Notes under the pieces: model-generated
Seen by the model: only the letters and a program-made list of their open reading frames with translations
Told to the model about the DNA's origin: nothing
Database searches by the model: none
Translations under genes and position numbers: made by a program
Part shown: positions 1-7,568 of the stretch, piece after piece
Position numbering within the stretch: the first letter of the stretch is position 1
Layout: each line of letters opens with the position of its first letter
DNA from: Saprospiraceae bacterium
GTDB taxonomy: Bacteria > Bacteroidota > Bacteroidia > Chitinophagales > Saprospiraceae
Assembly: GCA_013042795.1 (NCBI GenBank)
Contig: JABDPK010000232.1
Span: 1-7,813 of the forward strand
DNA length: 7,813 nt
Direction of reading: 5' to 3'

Positions 1-1360
1 CAAGAGAATTGATGTTATAATGTGAAAATCCACCATTATAACTTATATCAATACCTCCATCATGACCATCAAGATAAAATTCGGGTAGCTGAGGATGAAT
101 ATAGAAAGCATGATGATCTATATGGGCATCAAAGAAAATCCTCTGCCAGCTGTCTCCACCATTCTCTGAATAAAACATATTCAATCCGGCCACAAATACT
201 TTATCCGGATTATTTGGATGGACATATATTCTTCCAAACCACCAGGTAAAAGGCACGTTATTAATATTAATCAATGATTTTGAAATCCAGTTATCTCCTC
301 CATCTCCACTCCTGTAGATACCCTGCAGGTTTCCTCGAGCATCAGCATAGTATGCAAAAATGATGTCAGGATGACTTTGTGAAATAGCAATTCCTATTCT
401 ACCTTTCTGTTCTCCCTGTTCAGGCAATCCCCCTTTCAACTCAATCCAGTTTTGTCCTCCATCAAAAGAACGATAAAGTCCGGAAGTTGATCCGCCATAC
501 GCCCTGCTACCCGGGCCTCTTTTTCGTTCCCACATGGCAGCAAAGAGTGTATCTGGATTTTCGGGATGAATCACGAGATCAATCGCACCCGTGGAATCTG
601 AAATACTCAGTATATGTTGCCAGGATGAACCGCCATCAGTCGTTTTAAATACACCTCGTTGCTTATCATTACTAAAAAGCTGTCCCATGGCAGCAACGTA
701 AATGATATTATCATCGTAAGGATGGAAAACTATTCTTCCTATACTCCCTGATTCTTCCAACCCTATATGTTCCCAGTTTTCACCACCATCATCACTTCTG
801 AAAAGGCCCAGCCCGTCATATGTAACAGAACTTCCTCCTGCATTAGCTTCACCCGTTCCTGCGATTATGACATTCTTATCCGCTGGCGATAGTGCAATGT
901 CTCCTATCGATAATGAAGCTTGCTGATCGAAAATCGGTTTCCAATTGAATCCCTGGTCTGTAGACTTTAAAATTCCTCCCGAAGCAGTACCCACGTATAT
1001 AGTCATTGTATCTGAATGATGCATTTCAATATCGGTAACCCGCCCGGAAATATTTTTTGGACCCCTTGACAACCAGGCTTCGCTGAACCCGGTATTTGAC
1101 TTATCCATGAATTCATTCAGATTCAGAACTGCGGATCGATACGCTTGACGATCGATATGACCGTAAGGAAAGAATCTTTGATCTTTGAGGTAGTCCAACG
1201 GTACATGATCGTAATTCCGGGATAAATCCTCATTACAACCAGTGATGATTATAATACATGACACAAATATGAAACAGAACCAATACATCTGACTACAAAT
1301 TACATATTCTTTAAATATGATTGATTCACGCCGAATGCGGTTCCAAAATACTTCACTCAT
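1..1360 (-). CDS. Sortilin/VPS10-like BNR (Asp-box) repeat lipoprotein, 3' end outside window
   Basis: Secreted beta-propeller protein; about 453 residues are visible and the C-terminus lies beyond base 1. Six Asp-boxes (S/T-x-D/N-x-G-x-x-W) are seen at residues 133-140, 189-196, 240-247, 298-305, 351-358 and 398-405, spaced 47-58 residues apart as expected for propeller blades. Family signatures include SGRVTDI before the first blade, AMWER near 275-279, HIDHH at 413-417 and HDGG at 433-436. These fit the large bacterial sortilin/VPS10-like family often labelled 'glycosyl hydrolase' or 'BNR repeat protein'; no catalytic activity can be assigned. A hydrophobic stretch ends in lipobox ITGC followed by NED, so it is probably an outer-membrane lipoprotein. 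Two starts are possible: 1360 (chosen, because it supplies a basic n-region and a stop lies just upstream) or 1288, which begins right at the hydrophobic core. It follows the haloperoxidase gene by 31 bp and is probably co-transcribed. A C-terminal T9SS domain cannot be checked here. Confidence 0.86.
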   Translation of the reverse strand, partial: MSEVFWNRIRRESIIFKEYVICSQMYWFCFIFVSCIIIITGCNEDLSRNYDHVPLDYLKDQRFFPYGHIDRQAYRSAVLNLNEFMDKSNTGFSEAWLSRGPKNISGRVTDIEMHHSDTMTIYVGTASGGILKSTDQGFNWKPIFDQQASLSIGDIALSPADKNVIIAGTGEANAGGSSVTYDGLGLFRSDDGGENWEHIGLEESGSIGRIVFHPYDDNIIYVAAMGQLFSNDKQRGVFKTTDGGSSWQHILSISDSTGAIDLVIHPENPDTLFAAMWERKRGPGSRAYGGSTSGLYRSFDGGQNWIELKGGLPEQGEQKGRIGIAISQSHPDIIFAYYADARGNLQGIYRSGDGGDNWISKSLININNVPFTWWFGRIYVHPNNPDKVFVAGLNMFYSENGGDSWQRIFFDAHIDHHAFYIHPQLPEFYLDGHDGGIDISYNGGFSHYNINSL

Positions 1361-1391
1361 GATTTGACTGATCTACAAAACTGGCAGCCTG

Positions 1392-2726
1392 TCAATTTTT
1401 ATATTCGATGTTTTCAAGGATATAATTCCCAACCTTTCTTCCCTGGACCACTCCATAATCGATGGCTGGCCTGTAATGAATACCTCCATATAACCGACTG
1501 ATGGCTGCTTCTTCCGATGCATGTATAAAAGATTTAAATTTTCTGACCGGAAGTCCGTATTCAAGTTCAACCGTATCCTCAAATGAGAAATTATCTCCAA
1601 ATAGTTCAGTCAGAATGACGGCCGCTGAAGATGAAATCACACTATGACCGCTCGTATGCTCTGGAAATGGTGGTGTCTGAAGTGTAGGTGCCCACTCCGG
1701 ATCGATATGCTCGTTAATTAAGGTTTCCGGTCTGACCAGGTTACTGCGGTATTTTTCATCCCAACAGGAAATAAAGCCATCAAACAGTCCTATAGATGCC
1801 ATGGCATAAGCAAGGGTAGATTTCATGAAACTTGCATTTTCCTTTTTGCAGGCAATTTCTGTAATACCGATCCAATGTCCTCCAGGTGTTATTTTTTTGG
1901 TTGCAAACATCATATGGCCTTTCAGATTCATTACATATGGATTGCAGTCCCAAAAGCTGGCGATTTCCTTTTCTTCCTCATTGGCATTTTTGACCGTCTC
2001 ATAGACCTCTATTAACTCCTCATAAAACTTACTGCCTTTATTAATATTAAAGTCTGTTGGTACTTCTGGTGTAAATTGATTTGCAGTTTCAAGGACCAGA
2101 AGTCTGATTGCCCGCCAATGTGGTTCTATCCCTTCCATGTATGCTGGAGGTGTTGGTTTCCAGGTTGCCGGATCGTCTATAATCGTGTATTTGGGAAAGC
2201 TTCGTGATTCTTTGTAATTGTCTTTGTCAGCCCAGGCTAAAATATGATTAGCAACTTTTTCCCCGAAAGCTTCAGATGCAGACAGAAACTTAACTGGAAT
2301 TGAAGATTCAAAATCCTTATGTAAATCTTCCATATAAACATCCATCTTGTCTGTGGAAAAGATGAGTTCCCTGCCAACCAGGTTAAAAGCATATAAGGCA
2401 GCGACTTCAGGAATCACAAGGGTCGTATCAGGAAAAAAATCAAGGGGTGGCAGTTCATTGAGTTGACTCGCAAAACTTAAATATCCATCATCAAAAGCTG
2501 CCATTACCTCGTAAGCTGCAATACTTGGATAAACATATATGCGGCTTGCAACTGGTGGAGAAAATATATCATGAACAATGATGTCAGACAGATTTTTAAC
2601 TGATTTATGTAATGATATCGCCCTGGGAGATTCAATTTCAGAAATAGTGGAATTTTTACAAGCCTGGAAACAAAAAACCAATATGATAATTGAAGCCAAA
2701 TGTTGAATAAACTGGTGTTTTCTCAT
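1392..2726 (-). CDS. Vanadium-dependent haloperoxidase family (PAP2 superfamily) lipoprotein
   Basis: 444-residue protein of the vanadium haloperoxidase/PAP2 phosphatase superfamily; known members use vanadate and H2O2 to oxidise halides to hypohalous acid. The C-terminal third carries the full metal-oxyanion site: K325 and R332-P333 (K-x6-RP), S359-G360-H361 (a TSGH version of PSGH), and R411 with H417 (SR-x5-H). The K-R and R-H distances equal those of fungal chloroperoxidase (K353/R360, R490/H496), and F354 sits seven residues before H361, as F397 does before H404 there. W322, D323 and Y264 also fall where I recall active-site residues of the Zobellia galactanivorans iodoperoxidase, offset by one, which suggests iodide chemistry (inference). 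The N-terminus (MRKHQ, hydrophobic core, FQAC with C23) is a lipoprotein signal with a weak lipobox. The start is the only Met before the signal core. It is first in a leftward pair, divergent from susC. Phosphatase activity cannot be excluded from sequence. Confidence 0.9.
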   Translation of the reverse strand: MRKHQFIQHLASIIILVFCFQACKNSTISEIESPRAISLHKSVKNLSDIIVHDIFSPPVASRIYVYPSIAAYEVMAAFDDGYLSFASQLNELPPLDFFPDTTLVIPEVAALYAFNLVGRELIFSTDKMDVYMEDLHKDFESSIPVKFLSASEAFGEKVANHILAWADKDNYKESRSFPKYTIIDDPATWKPTPPAYMEGIEPHWRAIRLLVLETANQFTPEVPTDFNINKGSKFYEELIEVYETVKNANEEEKEIASFWDCNPYVMNLKGHMMFATKKITPGGHWIGITEIACKKENASFMKSTLAYAMASIGLFDGFISCWDEKYRSNLVRPETLINEHIDPEWAPTLQTPPFPEHTSGHSVISSSAAVILTELFGDNFSFEDTVELEYGLPVRKFKSFIHASEEAAISRLYGGIHYRPAIDYGVVQGRKVGNYILENIEYKN

Positions 2727-2730
2727 GCTG

Positions 2731-2738
2731 CAAATGTA
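2731..2738 (-). promoter_or_regulatory. Candidate Bacteroidota -7 element for the haloperoxidase gene
   Basis: Read on the minus strand the bases are TACATTTG, an exact match to the TAnnTTTG -7 consensus of Bacteroidota housekeeping promoters. It lies only four bases before the ATG at 2726, so transcription would begin at or just inside the start codon and give a nearly leaderless mRNA. No clear TTTG -33 element is found 17-20 bp upstream. The match may be chance in AT-rich DNA. Confidence 0.2.
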
Positions 2739-2919
2739 TACAAAGTCAAAAACATAAAAGCCTTGAAAAGTCCACTTATAATCTATCTAATAAACTATAC
2801 TACCAAATAATATTTTGAAACTGATGAAATACTCTAAAAATAATTCGATTTATTCTGTTAAAATTCAAATGTTAAAAAAAAACTTATTGCTGGCTTAGTA
2901 TTTATTTTATCAAATTTCT

Positions 2920-2927
2920 TATGTTCG
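2920..2927 (+). promoter_or_regulatory. Weak candidate -7 element for the susC-susD operon
   Basis: TATGTTCG differs at one position from the TAnnTTTG consensus and would place the transcript start about 60 bp before the susC ATG, immediately ahead of the dyad at 2936-2953. No matching TTTG -33 box is present at the usual spacing, so this is a tentative call. Confidence 0.15.
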
Positions 2928-2935
2928 GCTTCTTA

Positions 2936-2953
2936 AAGTGTAATTCTACACTT
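2936..2953. promoter_or_regulatory. Perfect inverted repeat upstream of susC-like gene
   Basis: AAGTGTA, spacer ATTC, then TACACTT: a perfect 7-bp dyad with a 4-base centre, ending 40 bp before the susC start codon. It is followed by mixed A/T sequence and not by a T-tract, so it is not an intrinsic terminator. It could be an operator for a dimeric regulator or a small hairpin in the 5' leader. No regulator gene is present in the window to link it to. Confidence 0.4.
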
Positions 2954-2993
2954 AACAATTAAATTATTATTTAATCAAACTAGTTAAAGCCGC

Positions 2994-5942
2994 ATGAAAA
3001 AACTATTTACGTTTTGCTTTACATTGGCGTTGGTAACACTCATCTCTACTGTTGGTTTTTCACAAAAAACCATTACAGGTGTTGTTACAGACGCTGATAA
3101 CAATGAGCCATTAATTGGAGCAAATGTTCTGATTAAAGGTTTATCAACTGGTACCATTACAGATATTGATGGGTCTTATTCCCTCGATCTTCCAGCTGGT
3201 TCTGATATGCTTGTAGTATCCTATGCAGGATATACAGATCAGGAAGTTGCAGTTGGTGGTCAATCTGTTGTCAACATTGCACTTTCAGCAGGCGCTCTCC
3301 TAGATGAGATCGTTGTTGTGGGATATGGTACTGTACGAAAAAGAGATGTAACAGGATCAGTTGCATCACTTAAAGAAGAGGATTTCAACAAAGGTATTGT
3401 TGTAAATCCGGATCAATTGATACAAGGACGTGTTCCTGGTGTCAATGTTACTAACAATAGTGGACAACCAGGAGGTGAAGCTACAGTAAAGATCAGAGGT
3501 AACAACTCGATCAGAGCCGGCGCAAATCCTTTATATGTTATTGATGGTGTTCCTTTGGATGGTCGAAGTGCAAGAGCTGCCCTTTTACAATCTGATTTGG
3601 GAAGTATACCAAGTTCGAATCCACTGAACTTCATCAATCCTTCAGACATTCAATCTATAGAAATCCTGAAAGACGCATCTTCTGCGGCCATTTATGGTTC
3701 AAGAGGTGCAAATGGTGTTGTACTTGTAACAACCAAGAAAGGACGTTCTGGTGAAACGACTGTAGATTTTGGAGTTTCTCTTGGAACAAGTTCACTTCTT
3801 AAGAAATATGATGTTCTTGATGGTGATGAATACAGATCTGCACTATCTCAATACGGACTGTCAGGTGACGGTGGATCCAATGTTGATGCTTTTGATGAAA
3901 TTCTTCAAAGCGCATTAACTACAAATTACGCATTGTCATTTGGTGGTGGAACTGATAACAGTTCTTACAGACTATCCATGGGATATTCTGACCAGGAAGG
4001 GATTGTCAAAGAAACAGGTATCAAGAAATACAATGTGGCATTGAATTCAAGCTTTGATCTTTTGGATGATGCCGCAGGTATCGATTTTCAAATGATCACT
4101 AATCATGCCACTGAGCAAATTGCACCAGTATCATCAAACGCCGGATTTACGGGTAATATCGTTGGTCAGGCATTACAGTGGAACCCTACTGTTCCTTTGA
4201 TGACATCAGATGGTGCTTTTACAAAAGCAGATAATAACCCTCTCGTAGGAGAGACGACAATTAACCCTTTAGAACTATTAGCTGCTTATGATGAAACAGC
4301 AAATACGACGACTTTATTAGGAAGTATTTCTCCATACTACAACATTACTGATAAATTACAATACCGTTATCGTTATGGTATCAACTACAGTACAGGTAGA
4401 ACCCGAGGAGGTATCAGAGGATTTGTAAATGTTCAGAATGTAGAAGACAGGGGACTTGCCGGTGTATCAAATACAACATTGGTTTCTCAACTTCACTCTC
4501 ATACATTAAATTATACAGATGATATCGCTCAAGGAGTATCAATGACTTTATTGGGAGGATATGAATACCAGAAATTTGATTTCAAAGGATATGTTGCAGG
4601 AGCACTTGGTTTCACAGTTCAGGACTTTGACAACACAAATGCATTGCAAAATTCTGATCCTGGTAGCCGTGTGATGTTCTCTTTTGCAGATCCTGTGAGT
4701 GAGCTTCAGTCATATTTTGGTAGAGCCAATTTCAATATCAATGATAAGTACTTGTTCACTGCCACAGTAAGAGCTGATGGTTCAAGTAAATTTGGAGATA
4801 ACAACAGGTATGGTATTTTCCCTTCAGCCGCTTTTGCATGGAATCTTCATAACGACATAATGAGTGATGGTCCGTTTGATGAGTTTAAGGTGAGATTGGG
4901 ATGGGGACAAACTGGTAACCAGGAATTCCCTGCAGGTGCCGCACAGGAAAGATATGAATTGGTTGAGCAGGGATCTCAGCAGGAAAATGCGCCTAACCCG
5001 GATTTGAAATGGGAAACGTCAACCACGATGAATCTTGGTATTGACTTCGCCATATTTGATTATGCCTTAGCAGGTACAATAGAGTATTTCACAAGGTCTA
5101 CCGAAGATCTGTTACTTGATCCATTTGTAAGTGAGCCAGGTCCGGCAGTCAGAGCATGGAGAAATATTGATGGAAAGGTTGTAAACAGTGGAGTGGAATT
5201 AGGTTTAACCGGTTTCATCATGGATACAGACAACCAGCAATTAAGTATAACTGCAAATATTGCTATGCTGAACAATGAGTTCAAAGACTACTCAGGAGCA
5301 CCGATTCAAACTGGTGATTTATTCGGACAGGGAATCTCGGGAACATTTATTCAGACACATAAAGAAGGATTCCCATTGAATACTTATTTCGTAAGAGAAT
5401 ATACAGGATTGGATGAATCAGGTAACAGTACTTATACTGATGACGGTAATACATTTTATGAATTAGGTGATCCTAATGCAAGTATGATCCTGGGTCTTTC
5501 TGCTAATTATTCTATGAATGATTTTTCAGTTGGTCTTAACTTTAACGGAGCATTTGGGCACGAATTATACAATAATACAGCAAACACTGTTATTCCAATA
5601 GGTAACCTTGGAACAAGAAACATTGATGCCGCATTGTTAGATAGTCCTACTCAGGAAAGTGTAGCCAACCCGATTACTGCTTCTTCAAGATATATTGAAG
5701 ATGGAAGTTTCATTAAACTTGCGAATGCAACTGTCGGCTACAACATAGGAGATGTTGGAAAATTCAGCAATATCAATGTAACATTGACAGGGCAGAATTT
5801 GTTTGTAATAACTGATTATACAGGATTTGATCCTGAAGTAAATACAGTTAACTTAAGAAATGGCGTACCGTCTCAAGGTATTGAATATATACCTTATCCT
5901 TCGGCTAAATCATTCATCTTGAGCGTAGGTGTATCATTCTAA
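2994..5942 (+). CDS. SusC/RagA-family TonB-linked outer membrane transporter
   Basis: 982-residue TonB-dependent outer-membrane importer of the SusC/RagA family, of ordinary length for the family. Order of parts: Sec signal peptide (MKKLF, hydrophobic core, likely cleavage after GFS at 21-23); a CarboxypepD_reg-like Ig-fold domain at about 27-98; the DEIVVVGYGT segment at 104-113 containing the TonB-box-like stretch; a plug domain from about 115 to 250 ending in the conserved EILKDASS, YGSRGANG and TTKKG motifs; then a 22-strand-type beta barrel to a terminal phenylalanine (SVGVSF), the expected BAM recognition end. There is no STN domain before the CarboxypepD_reg domain, so it is not the type that signals to an anti-sigma factor. 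A susD-like gene follows after 19 bp and should encode the surface lid of the same transporter. The start is supported by the signal peptide; its leader has no Shine-Dalgarno motif. The substrate cannot be told from sequence. Confidence 0.97.
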   Translation: MKKLFTFCFTLALVTLISTVGFSQKTITGVVTDADNNEPLIGANVLIKGLSTGTITDIDGSYSLDLPAGSDMLVVSYAGYTDQEVAVGGQSVVNIALSAGALLDEIVVVGYGTVRKRDVTGSVASLKEEDFNKGIVVNPDQLIQGRVPGVNVTNNSGQPGGEATVKIRGNNSIRAGANPLYVIDGVPLDGRSARAALLQSDLGSIPSSNPLNFINPSDIQSIEILKDASSAAIYGSRGANGVVLVTTKKGRSGETTVDFGVSLGTSSLLKKYDVLDGDEYRSALSQYGLSGDGGSNVDAFDEILQSALTTNYALSFGGGTDNSSYRLSMGYSDQEGIVKETGIKKYNVALNSSFDLLDDAAGIDFQMITNHATEQIAPVSSNAGFTGNIVGQALQWNPTVPLMTSDGAFTKADNNPLVGETTINPLELLAAYDETANTTTLLGSISPYYNITDKLQYRYRYGINYSTGRTRGGIRGFVNVQNVEDRGLAGVSNTTLVSQLHSHTLNYTDDIAQGVSMTLLGGYEYQKFDFKGYVAGALGFTVQDFDNTNALQNSDPGSRVMFSFADPVSELQSYFGRANFNINDKYLFTATVRADGSSKFGDNNRYGIFPSAAFAWNLHNDIMSDGPFDEFKVRLGWGQTGNQEFPAGAAQERYELVEQGSQQENAPNPDLKWETSTTMNLGIDFAIFDYALAGTIEYFTRSTEDLLLDPFVSEPGPAVRAWRNIDGKVVNSGVELGLTGFIMDTDNQQLSITANIAMLNNEFKDYSGAPIQTGDLFGQGISGTFIQTHKEGFPLNTYFVREYTGLDESGNSTYTDDGNTFYELGDPNASMILGLSANYSMNDFSVGLNFNGAFGHELYNNTANTVIPIGNLGTRNIDAALLDSPTQESVANPITASSRYIEDGSFIKLANATVGYNIGDVGKFSNINVTLTGQNLFVITDYTGFDPEVNTVNLRNGVPSQGIEYIPYPSAKSFILSVGVSF

Positions 5943-5961
5943 AACTTAAAAAAAAACAGAA

Positions 5962-7476
5962 ATGAAAAAATATTTTTTATTTGCTTTTTTATTGATCGGC
6001 GCATTTGCATGTACAGATCTTGAAGAAGAGTTAAGAGAAGACTTAACCGCTTCCCAGGCTCTTTCAGATGTTCAGGTAGACGCCCTTCTTAATTCAGCAT
6101 ATGATGGATTGAGACTTCCTTACCAGGATCAAGCTCAATTCTGGGCTGCCCAGGAGCATACCTCTGATGAAGCCATCGGGCCAACAAGAGGACCTGACTG
6201 GGATGATAATGGTGTTTGGAGAGTATTACATAATCATGAATGGAATGCTGATCATGCCTTCCTCGGTGATACTTTTTCTGCATTATTACAAGTTGTATAT
6301 GGTACAACAGACATTTTGAATTTTAACCCTACTTCAGAACAAGAAGCTGAAGCCAGATTCCTTCGGGCATTTGTTATGAGTTCTGTTGTTGATGGATGGG
6401 GCCAGGTTCCATTCAGAGAAGCAGGTACAAGTCTATTGGACGATGCGCCTGTATTGTCTGCTCAAGAGACAGTAGATTTCATTGTTTCGGAGTGTGATGC
6501 TATATTGGCTAATCTACCTGACGGACCTGCTAACACAGCGAATAAAGATGCTGCAAGGGTTCTTTTGATGAAAATATTGTTGAACAAGGGTGCATACTTA
6601 AGCAGGGCAACTCCTTCTTTTGATGCAGCAGATATGAACAGGGTTATAAGCCTTGCAGATGATATCATCAACAGTGGACAATACAGTTTGGCTGATAATT
6701 ACTTTGACAATTTTGCTCCTAACAACACTGATCTTTCAACTGAAAACATATGGGTTATTTCCAATGAAACTGGAGTCCCTCAGGGTGGATCAGGAAATTC
6801 AGTCAGATCAAGATGGTTCTGTTCAATGCATTATAATCAAAATCCTTCAGGATGGAATGGATTTACAACATTGGGAGACTTTTATATGAGTTTTGAAGAT
6901 AGTGATGTCAGGAAAAAGGCAGACTATGCAGGTGTAACTGAAGCTACTGGTGTTAATGCTGGATTCTTATTCGGTCAACAATTTGATGCAGATGGTAATC
7001 CACTAATGGACAGGAAAGGAAATGACCTTTCTTTCACGAAAGAGGTTGCTTTGAAAGAAAGCGGAGACAATCTTGAAATCACAGGAATTCGGGTTGTCAA
7101 GTATCCTCCAGATATTAATGGTGGAGATAATGTAGGTAATGACCTGGTACTTTACAGGTATGCTGATGTTTTATTAATGAAAGCTGAAGCTGAACTGAGA
7201 AATGGAAATGCAGGTACAGCTCTAAGCATTGTTAATGACATCAGATCTTCAAGAGGCGCGAGTACATTAGGATCAATTGATCTTGATGAATTGTTGGCTG
7301 AAAGAGGACGTGAGCTTTACTGGGAAGGACACAGGAGAACCGACCTGATCAGGTTCGGCAGATTCCTTGATGCATGGGAGGAAAAACCAGCTTCCGGGGA
7401 GGAAAGGTTACTATTCCCTATTCCAACCGGATCATTGGCTTCCAATCCAAACTTGACACAAAATCCTGGGTATTAA
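5962..7476 (+). CDS. SusD/RagB-family nutrient-binding outer membrane lipoprotein
   Basis: 504-residue SusD/RagB homologue, the extracellular substrate-binding lid of the preceding SusC-like transporter. The N-terminus (MKKYFLF, hydrophobic core, AFAC with C17) is a lipoprotein signal, and the residues after the cysteine (TDLEEE) are acidic, resembling the Bacteroidota surface-export signal. Family landmarks are ARFLRAF at 131-137 in the TPR-like helical region, YRYADVLLMKAEA at about 398-410, NDIRSSRGA at 425-433, ERGRELYWEGHRR at 447-459 followed by DLIRFG, and the terminal LFPIP (484-488) through QNPGY (500-504). Length and both ends are intact. The leader is an A-rich tract without Shine-Dalgarno. 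The 19-bp spacing from the SusC gene indicates an operon, which ends at the hairpin terminator 26 bp after the stop. The ligand is unknown; no carbohydrate-active enzyme is visible nearby to suggest a glycan. Confidence 0.97.
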   Translation: MKKYFLFAFLLIGAFACTDLEEELREDLTASQALSDVQVDALLNSAYDGLRLPYQDQAQFWAAQEHTSDEAIGPTRGPDWDDNGVWRVLHNHEWNADHAFLGDTFSALLQVVYGTTDILNFNPTSEQEAEARFLRAFVMSSVVDGWGQVPFREAGTSLLDDAPVLSAQETVDFIVSECDAILANLPDGPANTANKDAARVLLMKILLNKGAYLSRATPSFDAADMNRVISLADDIINSGQYSLADNYFDNFAPNNTDLSTENIWVISNETGVPQGGSGNSVRSRWFCSMHYNQNPSGWNGFTTLGDFYMSFEDSDVRKKADYAGVTEATGVNAGFLFGQQFDADGNPLMDRKGNDLSFTKEVALKESGDNLEITGIRVVKYPPDINGGDNVGNDLVLYRYADVLLMKAEAELRNGNAGTALSIVNDIRSSRGASTLGSIDLDELLAERGRELYWEGHRRTDLIRFGRFLDAWEEKPASGEERLLFPIPTGSLASNPNLTQNPGY

Positions 7477-7502
7477 TATTTAGGATTTATCAAATAAATT
7501 TG

Positions 7503-7534
7503 TGGGGGTTCTTGCGAAAGAATCCCCATTTTTT
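7503..7534 (+). terminator. Intrinsic terminator after the susC-susD pair
   Basis: An 11-bp stem (7503-7513 with 7518-7528, one G-U pair, five GC pairs at the base) closes on the loop GCGA, a stable GNRA tetraloop, and is followed directly by six T residues (7529-7534). It begins 26 bp after the SusD stop codon and fits a Rho-independent terminator on the plus strand. The next gene starts 34 bp beyond the T-tract. Confidence 0.9.
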
Positions 7535-7568
7535 ATAGTATTATGCCCAAATCAGAATCAAAGGTTAA

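Larger units (their letters stand above)
2727..2993. other. Divergent intergenic region between haloperoxidase and susC-like genes
   Basis: 267 bp of strongly AT-rich DNA separating two divergent start codons, so promoters for both transcription units should lie here. It contains a run of nine A residues near 2874-2882, a perfect 7-bp-arm dyad at 2936-2953, and only weak matches to the Bacteroidota TTTG / TAnnTTTG promoter pattern. No convincing small ORF, RNA gene or terminator hairpin was seen. Neither flanking gene has a Shine-Dalgarno motif, which is usual in this phylum. Confidence 0.8.

Noticed and set aside
22..249. Plus-strand 75-residue ORF
   Set aside because: It lies antisense to the Asp-box protein, whose frame is well supported by six repeats; its product is low-complexity His/Tyr-rich with no recognisable signal.
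1373..1600. Minus-strand 75-residue ORF overlapping the haloperoxidase 3' end
   Set aside because: It is in another frame across the conserved SR-x5-H region of the haloperoxidase and has no family resemblance.
258..2050. 13-base repeat TTATTAATATTAA at 258-270 and 2038-2050
   Set aside because: Both copies lie inside coding frames and are simple AT-rich sequence; two copies in 7.8 kb is weak evidence of a functional repeat.
2870..2885. Oligo-A run in the divergent intergenic region read as a possible minus-strand terminator T-tract
   Set aside because: No stable GC-containing stem precedes it on the minus strand and no gene ends there.
3413..3649. Minus-strand 78-residue ORF inside the susC-like gene
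   Set aside because: It is antisense to the conserved plug domain; a shadow of the real frame.
5060..5284. Minus-strand 74-residue ORF inside the susC-like gene
   Set aside because: Antisense to the barrel region; no start context or recognisable features.
6089..6889. Three short ORFs (6089-6307 minus, 6462-6671 minus, 6653-6889 plus) within the susD-like gene
   Set aside because: All lie in other frames of an intact, well-conserved SusD coding region.
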